From positions 124,001 through 188,000 of the forward strand of contig NZ_QNUM01000005.1 of the NCBI RefSeq assembly GCF_003574655.1: a DNA stretch of 64,000 nucleotides. Reading direction: 5' to 3'. Below the pieces are notes generated by a model. The model was not told the origin of the DNA, did not search any database, and saw only the letters and a program-made list of their open reading frames with translations. Both the position numbers and the translations under genes were made by a program. The stretch comes from Cohaesibacter haloalkalitolerans (GTDB lineage: Bacteria > Pseudomonadota > Alphaproteobacteria > Rhizobiales > Cohaesibacteraceae). Of the stretch, positions 1 to 7,910 are shown piece after piece; position 1 is the stretch's first letter; each line of letters starts with the position of its first letter.

Positions 1-1
1 C

Positions 2-763
2 TTCAACCTTGGCCGCGAGCGGCTAGGGATCGTGGGGGAAAGCGGCTCGGGCAAGTCGACGGTTGGCCGCGCTCTGCTCAAGCTGTTGCCAACGGCCGAT
101 ATCAAGGCCGACCGCATGCAGTTTCGCGATATCGACCTGCTCAACACGCCGGAAAAGGAAATGCTGAAGGTGCGCGGGCGGCGGATTTCGATGATCCTGC
201 AGGATCCGAAATTCTCCCTCAACCCGATCCAGAAATGCGGGCCACAGGTCGCCGAGGCTTACAGCAACCATATCCGCTGCAGCAAGAAGGAAGCAAAGCA
301 GCGCACATTGACGATGCTTGAATCCGTGCAGATCCGCGATCCGGAACGGGTCTACGGGCTTTATCCGCACGAGGTTTCCGGCGGTATGGGCCAGCGCATC
401 ATGATTGCCATGATGTTGCTCACCGATCCGGATGTGGTGATTGCCGACGAACCGACCTCGGCGCTCGATGTGACTGTGCGCCTGCAGGTGCTCGACATCC
501 TTGATGCGCTGGTGCGCGACAAGGGCATCGGCCTCATCATGATTTCGCACGACCTCAATCTGGTGCGCAATTTCTGTGATCGCGTGCTGATCATGTATGC
601 GGGGCAGGTCGTGGAAGCGCTCAACGCCAACGAAATGCACAAGGCCCAGCACCCCTACACAAGGGGTCTGCTTGCTGCGCAACCCCATATCGGTGGCCCG
701 CGCCAACCCTTGCCGGTGCTTGAACGACGCCCCGAATGGCTCGAAGATGTGAAGGTGGTCTGA
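2..763 (+). CDS. Oligopeptide-type ABC transporter ATP-binding protein, 5' partial
   Basis: This is the nucleotide-binding subunit of a peptide/nickel-family (DppD/OppD-like) importer. Its reading frame is open to the left edge, so the start lies outside the window and about 253 residues are visible. Walker A reads GESGSGKS near the visible N-terminus. The signature is VSGGMGQR, a variant of LSGGQ, and Walker B/D-loop is VVIADEPTSALD. The C-terminal HPYTRGLL segment is typical of the oligopeptide-transporter C-terminal extension. The stop overlaps the start of the next ATPase (TGATG), so the two are translationally coupled. The permeases are presumably upstream, outside the window. Family is certain; substrate is unknown. 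Confidence 0.93.
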   Translation, partial: FNLGRERLGIVGESGSGKSTVGRALLKLLPTADIKADRMQFRDIDLLNTPEKEMLKVRGRRISMILQDPKFSLNPIQKCGPQVAEAYSNHIRCSKKEAKQRTLTMLESVQIRDPERVYGLYPHEVSGGMGQRIMIAMMLLTDPDVVIADEPTSALDVTVRLQVLDILDALVRDKGIGLIMISHDLNLVRNFCDRVLIMYAGQVVEALNANEMHKAQHPYTRGLLAAQPHIGGPRQPLPVLERRPEWLEDVKVV

Positions 764-1512
764 TGAAAGCGATCTCGTTTGACAAACTCAGAATTCAGCT
801 CGGATCCGCGCTTATTCTGCCTGGCGTCAGCTTTGATGTGAAAGCCGGGGAATGTTTCGGTCTGGTGGGGGAAAGCGGCTCTGGCAAGTCCACCGTTCTG
901 CGTTGCATGTCGCTGTTGTTCCATTCCTGGAGCGGAACCATCAGTATCGATGGCAAGTCCGTGAAGGAGATGGGCCCCTTTGAGAGGTGCCGTACCTTCC
1001 AGATGGTGTTTCAGGACCCTTATGGATCGCTTCACCCGCGCCATTCGGTCCGGACGACCCTGTCCGAACCCCTGAAGATCCACAAGCTCGACAATCACAT
1101 CGAGCGCATGGAGCAGGCGCTGATCGAAGTGGGGCTGCCGGTCGACTTCCTCGACCGCTACCCTCATCAGCTCTCCGGCGGCCAGCGTCAGCGTGTGGCC
1201 ATCGCCCGGGCGCTCATTCTGGAGCCGGACATCCTGCTGCTTGACGAGCCGACCTCGGCGCTGGATGTGTCGGTGCAGGCGGAAATCCTCAATCTGCTGG
1301 TCCGGTTGCGCGAGGAGAAGGGCTTCACCTACCTGATCGTCAGTCACGATCTGGCGGTGGTGGATCACATGTGCGACCGGTTTGCCGTCATGCAGGGCGG
1401 CAAGGTCGTTGAGGTTCTGCCGCGTGAAGCCATTCCCGGCAATGAAGCCATCATGCCCTACGCCCGCGAACTGATTGCAGCCAGCCTGCAATATGAGCGG
1501 ACAGTGGAATAG
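763..1512 (+). CDS. Oligopeptide-type ABC transporter ATP-binding protein (DppF/OppF-like)
   Basis: This 249-residue ATPase is the second nucleotide-binding subunit of the same importer. It shows Walker A GESGSGKST at about residues 38-46, signature LSGGQRQRVAIARAL, Walker B ILLLDEPTSALD and the switch histidine in IVSHDL. The ATG at 763 is chosen because it overlaps the upstream stop; a start further upstream in the frame would lie inside the preceding gene. It is slightly short for DppF (the C-terminal extension is brief). A strong terminator hairpin follows at 1558. The solute-binding protein at 2788-4398 on the other strand may be its partner (inference). Confidence 0.93.
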   Translation: MKAISFDKLRIQLGSALILPGVSFDVKAGECFGLVGESGSGKSTVLRCMSLLFHSWSGTISIDGKSVKEMGPFERCRTFQMVFQDPYGSLHPRHSVRTTLSEPLKIHKLDNHIERMEQALIEVGLPVDFLDRYPHQLSGGQRQRVAIARALILEPDILLLDEPTSALDVSVQAEILNLLVRLREEKGFTYLIVSHDLAVVDHMCDRFAVMQGGKVVEVLPREAIPGNEAIMPYARELIAASLQYERTVE

Positions 1513-1557
1513 CTCCTCATAATAATCCTCCCGGGGCAATGTCGGTTGCCCAACCTC

Positions 1558-1590
1558 AAGGCCTTTGCTTCTCGGCAAAGGCCTTTTCTC
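1558..1590 (+). terminator. Rho-independent terminator of the ABC ATPase operon
   Basis: A perfect 11-bp stem (AAGGCCTTTGC at 1558-1568 with GCAAAGGCCTT at 1575-1585) and a six-base loop are followed by a short T-rich tail. It lies between convergent genes and is oriented for the plus strand. Confidence 0.8.
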
Positions 1591-1607
1591 TGCCGCTCTC
1601 CAAGCCG

Positions 1608-2570
1608 TCAGTCGGGCGCAATCCAGTCAATGGACTGGCCGTGCGGCCCGGTCCAGGCAAGGGGCTTGCCATTCCTGCACAGGAGAAATTTGCCGTTTTC
1701 CGGCGCAGTCAACCCGGTGGCAAACTGCGGGAAAACGCGCGGTGACTCATTGCTGAGCCAGACGGCGCCGGAGGCCAGCATATGCGTTGCAAAATCATCC
1801 CGCAGCGGCTGGTGCGGGATGTAGCTGAGCACAGCGGTATGGAAGACTACGAGAGTTGCGTCCTGCGGAGCTTGTGCCATCAGGGCGGTGAGGTCTCGGG
1901 TCAGATCGCCCTTCACCAGCCTTGGCGGATGTTTTCTGGCGATGCGCATGGCGGCCCTCAGTCGCTGAAGGCGCTGATGGTGCTCCGGCCAGACAAGCGT
2001 TTCCAGCCAAGCCATATCCTCGCCATTCGTTACGTCAAGCGGATTGAGATCAAGCCCGGCGCGCCAGACAATGTCAGGATAGTGCGTCGGCAACGGCGTT
2101 GTCTCGGATGCAGGGCAATCAAAGACCGGGGTATCCTCAAGCGCCGCTTGGGGAGGGGTAAGGCGCTGCCGTCCCCAGTCATAGCCATAGTGCTCGGGCA
2201 GCAGGCAAAGGCCAGCGGATGCTCCCACCTCGATGAGGGCGATAGGCCCCTTGATCTGGGCGAGGGCGGGCAGAAGGGCTGCACATCGGGCCGGCTCATT
2301 GGTCTGCGTTGTTCTGCTCAGCATGACTGCGGCGATGGCGTCTCCATGTGCCAGCAAAGCCTCATCCAGAGCTTCAGGGGAGGCGGGGATATCAGTGACA
2401 AGGCGCACGGCCCCAAACAGCAGATTGGGCTGCTGGCGATCCGGTGGCAGCTGCTCCAGAAAGCGAAGGCAAACGGCAGAGCGGGCCACATGGCTTGCGA
2501 GCTTCTCATAAAGCGGCGACTGGCCTGCAGCTTCGGTGCGGGCAAATCGTTCGTATCGCTCGGCTATCAT
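1608..2570 (-). CDS. DUF2332 family protein
   Basis: This 320-residue protein resembles the DUF2332 family, cytosolic proteins of unknown function. The N-terminal half is helical (AERYERFAR, SPLYEKLASHVA). A central segment LIEVGASAGLCL looks like the glycine-rich SAM-binding loop of a methyltransferase fold, but activity is unproven. The ATG at 2570 (MIAERYERF) is preferred because conserved sequence begins there; the extra N-terminal residues of a longer frame are low in similarity and rich in cysteine and histidine. It sits between the peptide-type ATPases and the binding protein without an obvious functional link. Confidence 0.8.
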   Translation of the reverse strand: MIAERYERFARTEAAGQSPLYEKLASHVARSAVCLRFLEQLPPDRQQPNLLFGAVRLVTDIPASPEALDEALLAHGDAIAAVMLSRTTQTNEPARCAALLPALAQIKGPIALIEVGASAGLCLLPEHYGYDWGRQRLTPPQAALEDTPVFDCPASETTPLPTHYPDIVWRAGLDLNPLDVTNGEDMAWLETLVWPEHHQRLQRLRAAMRIARKHPPRLVKGDLTRDLTALMAQAPQDATLVVFHTAVLSYIPHQPLRDDFATHMLASGAVWLSNESPRVFPQFATGLTAPENGKFLLCRNGKPLAWTGPHGQSIDWIAPD

Positions 2571-2724
2571 GGTGCACTCCGGTTGGATCTTGTTTGACGA
2601 AAGGGTCGGCTGATGGTGGCAATTTGGCAGATGCCAACAGGCAGCAGCCCCGCTGTCGAACGGTAATCGGACCATGTCTCCGTGTGATGACATCACCTGA
2701 CAGGCAAGCGATACCAGCAGGAGA

Positions 2725-2754
2725 CAAAAAAAGAGCGCATCGGAAATGCGCTCT
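2725..2754 (-). terminator. Rho-independent terminator of the binding-protein gene
   Basis: A 9-bp stem (AGAGCGCAT at 2732-2740 with ATGCGCTCT at 2746-2754) has a five-base loop. Read on the minus strand it is followed by a T run (the A run at 2725-2732). It lies just downstream of the solute-binding-protein stop. Confidence 0.8.
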
Positions 2755-2787
2755 CTCATGGTTTGTCTGTTGGTCGGCTCTGAGGGG

Positions 2788-4398
2788 CTATTCGGACTTG
2801 GTCACGGTCTCGAAGCGACATACCCACGGATCAACGATCACGTGTTTGACGTTGGCCTGATAGGCCGCCGTGACAACGCGTTCGGAGAAGGGCTGGATGG
2901 AAGGGATGATTTCCTTGTCCATCTTGACCTGTATGTCCTTGTAGATTTCGGTCTGCTTTGCCTGATCCGGCTCGACAAGGGCCTTCTCGATAATGCTGTT
3001 CAGCTCTTCGCTGAAGAAGCTTGTCCGCCAGCCCTGATAGTTGGTCAGCTTGGCTTCATCGGCGTTGTCGGGGTTGTAGACCATGGCACGCAGGTTGCTG
3101 TCCGGGTGCGGGAACTGACCACCACCACCACGGCCGACGATCAACTCGAACTCGCGGTTGCGCATGGCACCATAGATCTGGCTACCACCACCGGTGATGA
3201 TCTCGGCCTTGATGCCTGCCTGTGCCAGCGTTGACTGGATGGCCGTTGCGGAATCGAGGAACTCCTGCGTCGAGATCGCACGAAGGGTGGTGTTGAAGCC
3301 GTCAGGATAGCCAGCCTCTGCCAAGAGGGCCTTGGCCTTGGCAACGTCAAATGTGTAACCCGGGTCCTTCATGGCTGAGAAGGCTCCGGAGTTGATTGGG
3401 CGCTGACGTTCCACACCAAAGAACGGCATGATGGTTTCGTTGATGCCCTTGTAGTCGATGAGATAACGCAGCGCCTCGCGAACCTTTGGATTGGCGAAGC
3501 GTTCGTCCTTCATCGATACGGCGAGATAGTAGAAGCCTGCGCTCGGGACCGAAGTGATGGTCAGGTCGGACTTTTCCTTGAGGGCCTTGAGGTCGGCAGC
3601 CGCCAACGAGAAGCCGATATCCAGATCGCCCTGTTCAAGACCGAGGCGCTGGGTTTGGGATTCTGGCAGATGACGCATCAGCACGCGCTTCATTTCCGGT
3701 GCTCCGCCCCAGAAATTGTCATTCCGCGTCAGGATGACATATTCGTTGGCGCGCCATTTGGTCAGCGAGAAAGCCCCTGAACCGGCTGAGTTGTTGATCA
3801 GCCAGTCCTTGCCCATGTCACCGTCTTTTTCGTTGCTCATCACGAGCTTGGAATCAAGAATGGAGCCTGGCCCCGCCTGGGTCAGCACCATGATGATCAG
3901 CTTGGGGTCATCAGCCTGCGGCAGGGTGAGCACGAAGGTGTGAGCATCTTTGGCGACAAAATACTTATCGACATCTTCCGATTTGAAGCCGCGGGACTTC
4001 AGATAGGATGCCTGCGCAAGATTGAGTGTCAGCAGCCGCTTGAAGCTGTAGGCAACATCATCTGCGGTGACCGGATTGCCCGATGCGAACTTGGCGTCAG
4101 CGCGCAGATGGAAGGTGACCGACATGTTGTCCGGTGCGATATCCCAGCTTTCGGCAAGGCGCGGTTCCAGAGCGCGCGTCTCCGGGTTGAGCTGGGCAAG
4201 ACTGTCATAGACGTTGTTCAGGATCTGAACAGCTTCGCCGCCAGTGATGGCGGCCGGATCCATCGTCAGCACGTTGTTCATGTTGAACGCGACGATAAGC
4301 TGGTCTTTTGGCGTTTCTGCCAGTGCGGCAGAGGTGAAGCTTGCGGTACCAGCCATGAGCATGGCACCAAAAGCGACAGTAGCGAGCAGTTTTTTCAT
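2788..4398 (-). CDS. ABC transporter solute-binding protein, family 5 (peptide/nickel type)
   Basis: This is a 536-residue periplasmic binding protein for a peptide-type importer. The signal peptide is clear: MKKLL, a hydrophobic stretch, then a probable signal-peptidase site near ALA-E at about residue 27. The mature part shows family-5 landmarks, including TMDPAAITGGEAVQILNNVY early and a TADDVAYSFKRLL segment. The ATG at 4398 is chosen because GGAGG sits just upstream. It lies downstream of the enolase-superfamily gene on the same strand, with a GntR-like operator in the 227-bp gap (4453-4467). It is probably the receptor of the ATPases at 2-1512, although a DUF2332 gene intervenes. The ligand is unknown; the neighbouring dehydratase suggests a sugar acid or oligosaccharide (inference). 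Confidence 0.92.
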   Translation of the reverse strand: MKKLLATVAFGAMLMAGTASFTSAALAETPKDQLIVAFNMNNVLTMDPAAITGGEAVQILNNVYDSLAQLNPETRALEPRLAESWDIAPDNMSVTFHLRADAKFASGNPVTADDVAYSFKRLLTLNLAQASYLKSRGFKSEDVDKYFVAKDAHTFVLTLPQADDPKLIIMVLTQAGPGSILDSKLVMSNEKDGDMGKDWLINNSAGSGAFSLTKWRANEYVILTRNDNFWGGAPEMKRVLMRHLPESQTQRLGLEQGDLDIGFSLAAADLKALKEKSDLTITSVPSAGFYYLAVSMKDERFANPKVREALRYLIDYKGINETIMPFFGVERQRPINSGAFSAMKDPGYTFDVAKAKALLAEAGYPDGFNTTLRAISTQEFLDSATAIQSTLAQAGIKAEIITGGGSQIYGAMRNREFELIVGRGGGGQFPHPDSNLRAMVYNPDNADEAKLTNYQGWRTSFFSEELNSIIEKALVEPDQAKQTEIYKDIQVKMDKEIIPSIQPFSERVVTAAYQANVKHVIVDPWVCRFETVTKSE

Positions 4399-4452
4399 GT
4401 TTCCTCCCAATAGTAACCATGAATTACTCTTGCTATGTACGACTGATCAGAC

Positions 4453-4467
4453 ATGTGTATGACATAT
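4453..4467. promoter_or_regulatory. Putative FadR/GntR-type operator upstream of the binding-protein gene
   Basis: The sequence ATGTGTATGACATAT is an interrupted palindrome of the form TGT-N3-ACA with outer AT/AT arms, the typical shape of FCD-type GntR operators. The same pattern recurs at 5855-5869, in front of the dehydratase gene. The likely regulator is the GntR protein at 6248. Confidence 0.55.
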
Positions 4468-4624
4468 CTTGTCAAGTTTCCTGTCGTCGCACGTAGCCTG
4501 AATGCGCAGAAACCTCGTCTTTCCTCTCGATGCATGATCTTTCCGTGAGGCTTCTGCCATGATCCCGGAACTCCGGGCAGAAAGATCGGGGAGGGCATGG
4601 GCGACGCCCCCTCCCGCAAAGTGT

Positions 4625-5773
4625 CTAGAGAACCCGGTTGTTCTCGATGAAATCGAAATCAATGTCTTCGCCAAGGCCGGGGCGGTCCGGCACATGGACA
4701 TAGCCGTCGCTGTCCATCGGGTCGGACAGGGACTTCAGATAGTCGAACCCGTCGTCATATTCGAGGAACGGATGCAACAGGCCGCGCTCGTACCAGCGGC
4801 AATTCTTGGAGGCGGCCACCACATGCAGGTTCATGGCCGTGTTGCCATGCACTTCGCAATTCATGCCGAAGCATTCTGCCATGCGCATGGTCTTGATGGC
4901 CGGGGTGATGCCGCCTACGTCGTTGACGCCGGTGCGCAGAATATCGCAGGCACCAAATCGGACCCACTCGGCGCGATGCCAGTGTTTGCCTGCCGCGCTT
5001 TCGGGGCCGAGCACCGGAATGTCGAGATTGTCGGCCAGCCATTTGTAGGAAGACAGAGACTGTTCGTCGAGCGGTTCCTCGATCCAGTCAAAGTCGAGCT
5101 TTTCCAGCCCGCGCCCGAGCGCCAGAGCATCAGTGCGGGAATACCAGTGGAAAGCGTCAATCATCAGGCTGATGTCGGGCCCTACAGCCTCACGGACGGC
5201 GGCGCAGGCCTTGAGATCCATCTTCACATCGGGGGCCCAGCTGACAGGTGGCATCCATGTATGCAGCTTGATGCCCTTGTAACCGCGCTTGACCAGCGTT
5301 TCGGCGAACCGGGCATAATCCTCAGGCGTAGCAAGGCCGCCTTCCAGCTCATCGCCACACATGATGGAGCCATAGGCCAGCATCTTGTCGCGATAGCCGC
5401 CAAGCAGCTTGTAGACCGGCTGATTGAGCGTGCGGCCAGCAAGGTCCCAGAGGGCGCAGTCGACAACGGCCAGTGTCCGGTCGGTCAACTGGGCGGCGGA
5501 GCCGCGTTGCCAGTGAGCCAAATCCTGCCAGAGCCGTTCCCTGTCGCGGTGATCCTGACCGATGAGAACCTTTTTGACGAACTTGTCCAGCACATGCGGA
5601 CGCACAATTTCAGGCGGGCAGAAGGAGTAGCCCTTGTGGCCATCTTCCGTGCTGATCGTGAGCATTGCCTGTTGAACCTTGTGAGCGGGTCCGGGATGAC
5701 CATGACCGGCGCTATCGGAATGGCGGCGAGTCGTTGTCGAAAAGACCGTTGCTGAAACGTCGGTGATAATCAT
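4625..5773 (-). CDS. Mandelate racemase/muconate lactonizing enzyme family dehydratase
   Basis: This 382-residue enzyme belongs to the enolase superfamily, which abstracts a proton alpha to a carboxylate on a Mg-bound substrate. Superfamily marks are GYKGIKLHTW near the second barrel strand (a K-x-H variant of the K-x-K motif), the metal ligand regions LMIDAFHWY, WIEEPLDE and VLGPESAAG, and a late GMNCEVHGN strand. The active-site pattern suggests a sugar-acid dehydratase rather than a racemase; the exact acid cannot be named. The ATG at 5773 is preferred over one at 5791 because GGAAGG lies 8 bases upstream of it. It is the first gene of a minus-strand pair with the binding protein and is probably repressed by the divergent GntR. 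Confidence 0.85.
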   Translation of the reverse strand: MIITDVSATVFSTTTRRHSDSAGHGHPGPAHKVQQAMLTISTEDGHKGYSFCPPEIVRPHVLDKFVKKVLIGQDHRDRERLWQDLAHWQRGSAAQLTDRTLAVVDCALWDLAGRTLNQPVYKLLGGYRDKMLAYGSIMCGDELEGGLATPEDYARFAETLVKRGYKGIKLHTWMPPVSWAPDVKMDLKACAAVREAVGPDISLMIDAFHWYSRTDALALGRGLEKLDFDWIEEPLDEQSLSSYKWLADNLDIPVLGPESAAGKHWHRAEWVRFGACDILRTGVNDVGGITPAIKTMRMAECFGMNCEVHGNTAMNLHVVAASKNCRWYERGLLHPFLEYDDGFDYLKSLSDPMDSDGYVHVPDRPGLGEDIDFDFIENNRVL

Positions 5774-6247
5774 ATCAAAAGACCTTCCCATAGCCTCATG
5801 ATGGCTACTTTTCCATTTTTCACATTGTTACGGTTATTTCCCGCATTCGTCAATATTTGTCATACAGATTTGTTGAATTGTTCATATAGATATATGATAT
5901 GATGGTGTGTATGCTCTGCGAGCGAAGGCTTGGGGCGTTCATCTTGTTCAGAGAAGCGCCTCATAAATGCAAGGGATTATGCGGAATTGCGCAAAAATGT
6001 GCTCAATCTGCGTGTCAAATTTGAATATCGGGGAAAATATGATAAATAGTCATATTGATTGCAAATCAGGCATACAGATACCGAACCGGCTTCTTTCTGG
6101 TGTGATCGCGATGGCGATGCGGAAAAGGATGGTCGGAAGGCCCTCAGCATATGTATGGGGCCTTGCTGGACAAAAGCCTGTTGCAATGCCCCGATGAAGC
6201 AGTCGGTAGAAGGATTTGGGTTTTGAGCTACCCAGGAAAGGCAGACA
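5774..6247. promoter_or_regulatory. Divergent AT-rich control region of dehydratase and GntR genes
   Basis: This 474-bp gap has no credible gene. It is markedly more AT-rich than its surroundings. It contains one full GntR-like operator (5855-5869, ATTTGTCATACAGAT) and a partial copy at 6065-6079 that keeps the ACAGAT half. A run of alternating T/A/G (5884-5904) lies nearby. The two sites would let the GntR protein control both itself and the dehydratase. Confidence 0.55.
5855..5869. promoter_or_regulatory. Putative FadR/GntR-type operator upstream of the dehydratase gene
   Basis: ATTTGTCATACAGAT matches the pattern ATnTGTnnnACAnAT seen at 4453-4467, in inverse orientation for the core nonamer. 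It is placed about 80 bp upstream of the dehydratase start. Confidence 0.55.
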
Positions 6248-6991
6248 ATGGACGCTGGACTTGCAGATAAAAAAGAGAATGGCGGCAAATCGCAGACATT
6301 GGTCAGTCAGATTAGTGATCATCTGAGACGCGAGATTGCCACGGCGAAATATATTTCCGGAGATCGCCTGCCGAGTGAGGCCGATCTGGGCAAGCGTTAT
6401 GAGGTGAGCCGGACGGTCGTGCGCGAGGCTATTGCGATTCTGCGATCCGACGGCTTGGTTGAGGCGCGCAAGGGGGCGGGGGTCTTTGTCCTCGACCCGC
6501 AACAGGCTCGGCAGTTCCACCCCTTTGCCGATTTGTCCTCTGACAGGATTTCGGAAGTCATCGAGCTGTTGGAAATGCGCTCGGCCTTTGAAATCCGTTC
6601 CGCCGGACTGGCCGCAGCCCGTCGTTCCTCAGCTCAGCTTGAAAATATCCTCAAGGCTCATGCGGTGGTTGGCGAAGCCATGGATGCCGAAGAGTGGCCC
6701 TATGAGGCGGATTTCCAGTTCCACTATGAGATTGCCGTTGCCACCCAGAACAAGCGCTTCCCGCAATTTCTGGCCATGATCCGCCCGGGAATCATACCGC
6801 GCAAGGATCTGACTGTGGTCAATGACCGGCGCAAGATTCATCCGAACCCGCACCTGCATCGCGAACATGCAATCATCCTGCAGGCCATTGTTGATGGGGA
6901 TTCTGAAGCGGCGGAAAATGCCATGAAAACGCATTTGGAAGGGGCGCTGTCGCGCTACCGCAACATGCTGCGCGAGAGCCTGAAAGTCTAG
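6248..6991 (+). CDS. FadR-family GntR transcriptional regulator
   Basis: This 247-residue regulator has an N-terminal winged helix (about residues 15-85, with LPSEADLGKRYEVSRTVVREA typical of GntR) and a C-terminal all-helical FCD ligand-binding domain (about 95-235). The FCD metal-binding residues are visible as a D in the DFQFHYEIA segment and an H in HREHAIILQAI. The ATG at 6248 follows an AGGAAAGG ribosome site. It is divergent from the dehydratase/binding-protein pair, so it most likely represses that catabolic locus and is released by a sugar acid or its product (inference). Confidence 0.93.
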   Translation: MDAGLADKKENGGKSQTLVSQISDHLRREIATAKYISGDRLPSEADLGKRYEVSRTVVREAIAILRSDGLVEARKGAGVFVLDPQQARQFHPFADLSSDRISEVIELLEMRSAFEIRSAGLAAARRSSAQLENILKAHAVVGEAMDAEEWPYEADFQFHYEIAVATQNKRFPQFLAMIRPGIIPRKDLTVVNDRRKIHPNPHLHREHAIILQAIVDGDSEAAENAMKTHLEGALSRYRNMLRESLKV

Positions 6992-7373
6992 GAAGGAGCA
7001 TTCTTCTTCCTGTTGGTCGGTCTCGCACGCTTTCTTGTTCGGTCTCTTGCGATGTGCCTTGAATGCTGTTTTCAACAAGTTGGCAAAGCGTGGCGCTGTC
7101 GAGCGAAGGTCTGGCGTGCAGGGCGCCGCGCGCCTGTGGCCTCTTTTCCTTGCGACACCATTTTTCGATTTCGCCGTCTTCTTTCCCGGTTTTTGATCAC
7201 GTGGACAGCGCTTTGCTTTTGCAAGGCGCAAGGGCTGCGCCTGTTCTGGCTCCGTTTGAGCGTTGGCGTCCAATCGCAACCCTCAGTCATCACGGGACAA
7301 TGCGTTCGCCAGCACAAATAGCGCTTGTTGGCGCATCCATTAAGATCTGAATTCAGGGAAAGAAAAAGAGAAG
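6992..7373. other. Intergenic region without a recognised gene
   Basis: Between the GntR gene and the tRNA. Short open frames here show no family resemblance and lack ribosome sites. No promoter, repeat or convincing terminator was seen. Confidence 0.6.
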
Positions 7374-7447
7374 TGGCTGGGGAACCTGGACTCGAACCAG
7401 GACCGACGGAGTCAGAGTCCGCTGTTCTACCATTAAACTATTCCCCA
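7374..7447 (-). tRNA. tRNA-Gln (anticodon CUG)
   Basis: Read on the minus strand, the 74-base sequence folds as a full cloverleaf. The acceptor stem is TGGGGAA/TTCCCCA, followed by discriminator G and an encoded CCA. The D arm is GTTTAATGGTAGAAC, the anticodon loop is CTCTGAC (anticodon CTG), and the T arm is CCTGG-TTCGAGT-CCAGG. The anticodon reads CAG glutamine codons. Confidence 0.97.
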
Positions 7448-7910
7448 GCAGGAACAAAGGCTTGCGCCAAAGTTTTAAAGAAGCGGTAGAACGTTGTTTT
7501 CGAACGTTGTGCGGGGTTTCTATCCCTGTCCTACCCATGCGTCAAGAGGGGTTTTTGAAAAATATGTGACTGCAGCCCGTTTTTGCTTTTTTCCCACAGG
7601 AGCGTTGCGTGGATAGCTTGGAGGGGATGAAAAGGCGACGTGGATCATGTCGCAGAACCCACTCAGAGGGCTGCGCTAGGATGCTGGCGAGAGGCCGTGA
7701 ACGGGGTTCAACTCGCACGAGGCAGCGGTTGTCTGCATCGGACTGCCCATCACTGGCGGGCGCGAACGAGACCGATTCTTGGCGCGGTAATTGCATTTCG
7801 CGGGTTGCCCTTTGGCTTCATGCTGCTAGACTAGGGGAGACAACACAATTGAATCACGAGCTGCGCGCCGTGATTTGTCCTCACGATTGCAGCGCAGCAG
7901 GAGACAGATA
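7448..7910. other. Intergenic region upstream of ppx
   Basis: 463 bp between the tRNA gene and ppx. Short frames are present on both strands, but none has a recognisable product or good ribosome site. It presumably holds the tRNA and ppx promoters; no clear -35/-10 pair could be chosen. Confidence 0.5.

Noticed and set aside
7013-7350. Small plus-strand frames after the GntR gene
   Set aside because: No ribosome site, no recognisable family; overlapping frames of similar length in different phases.
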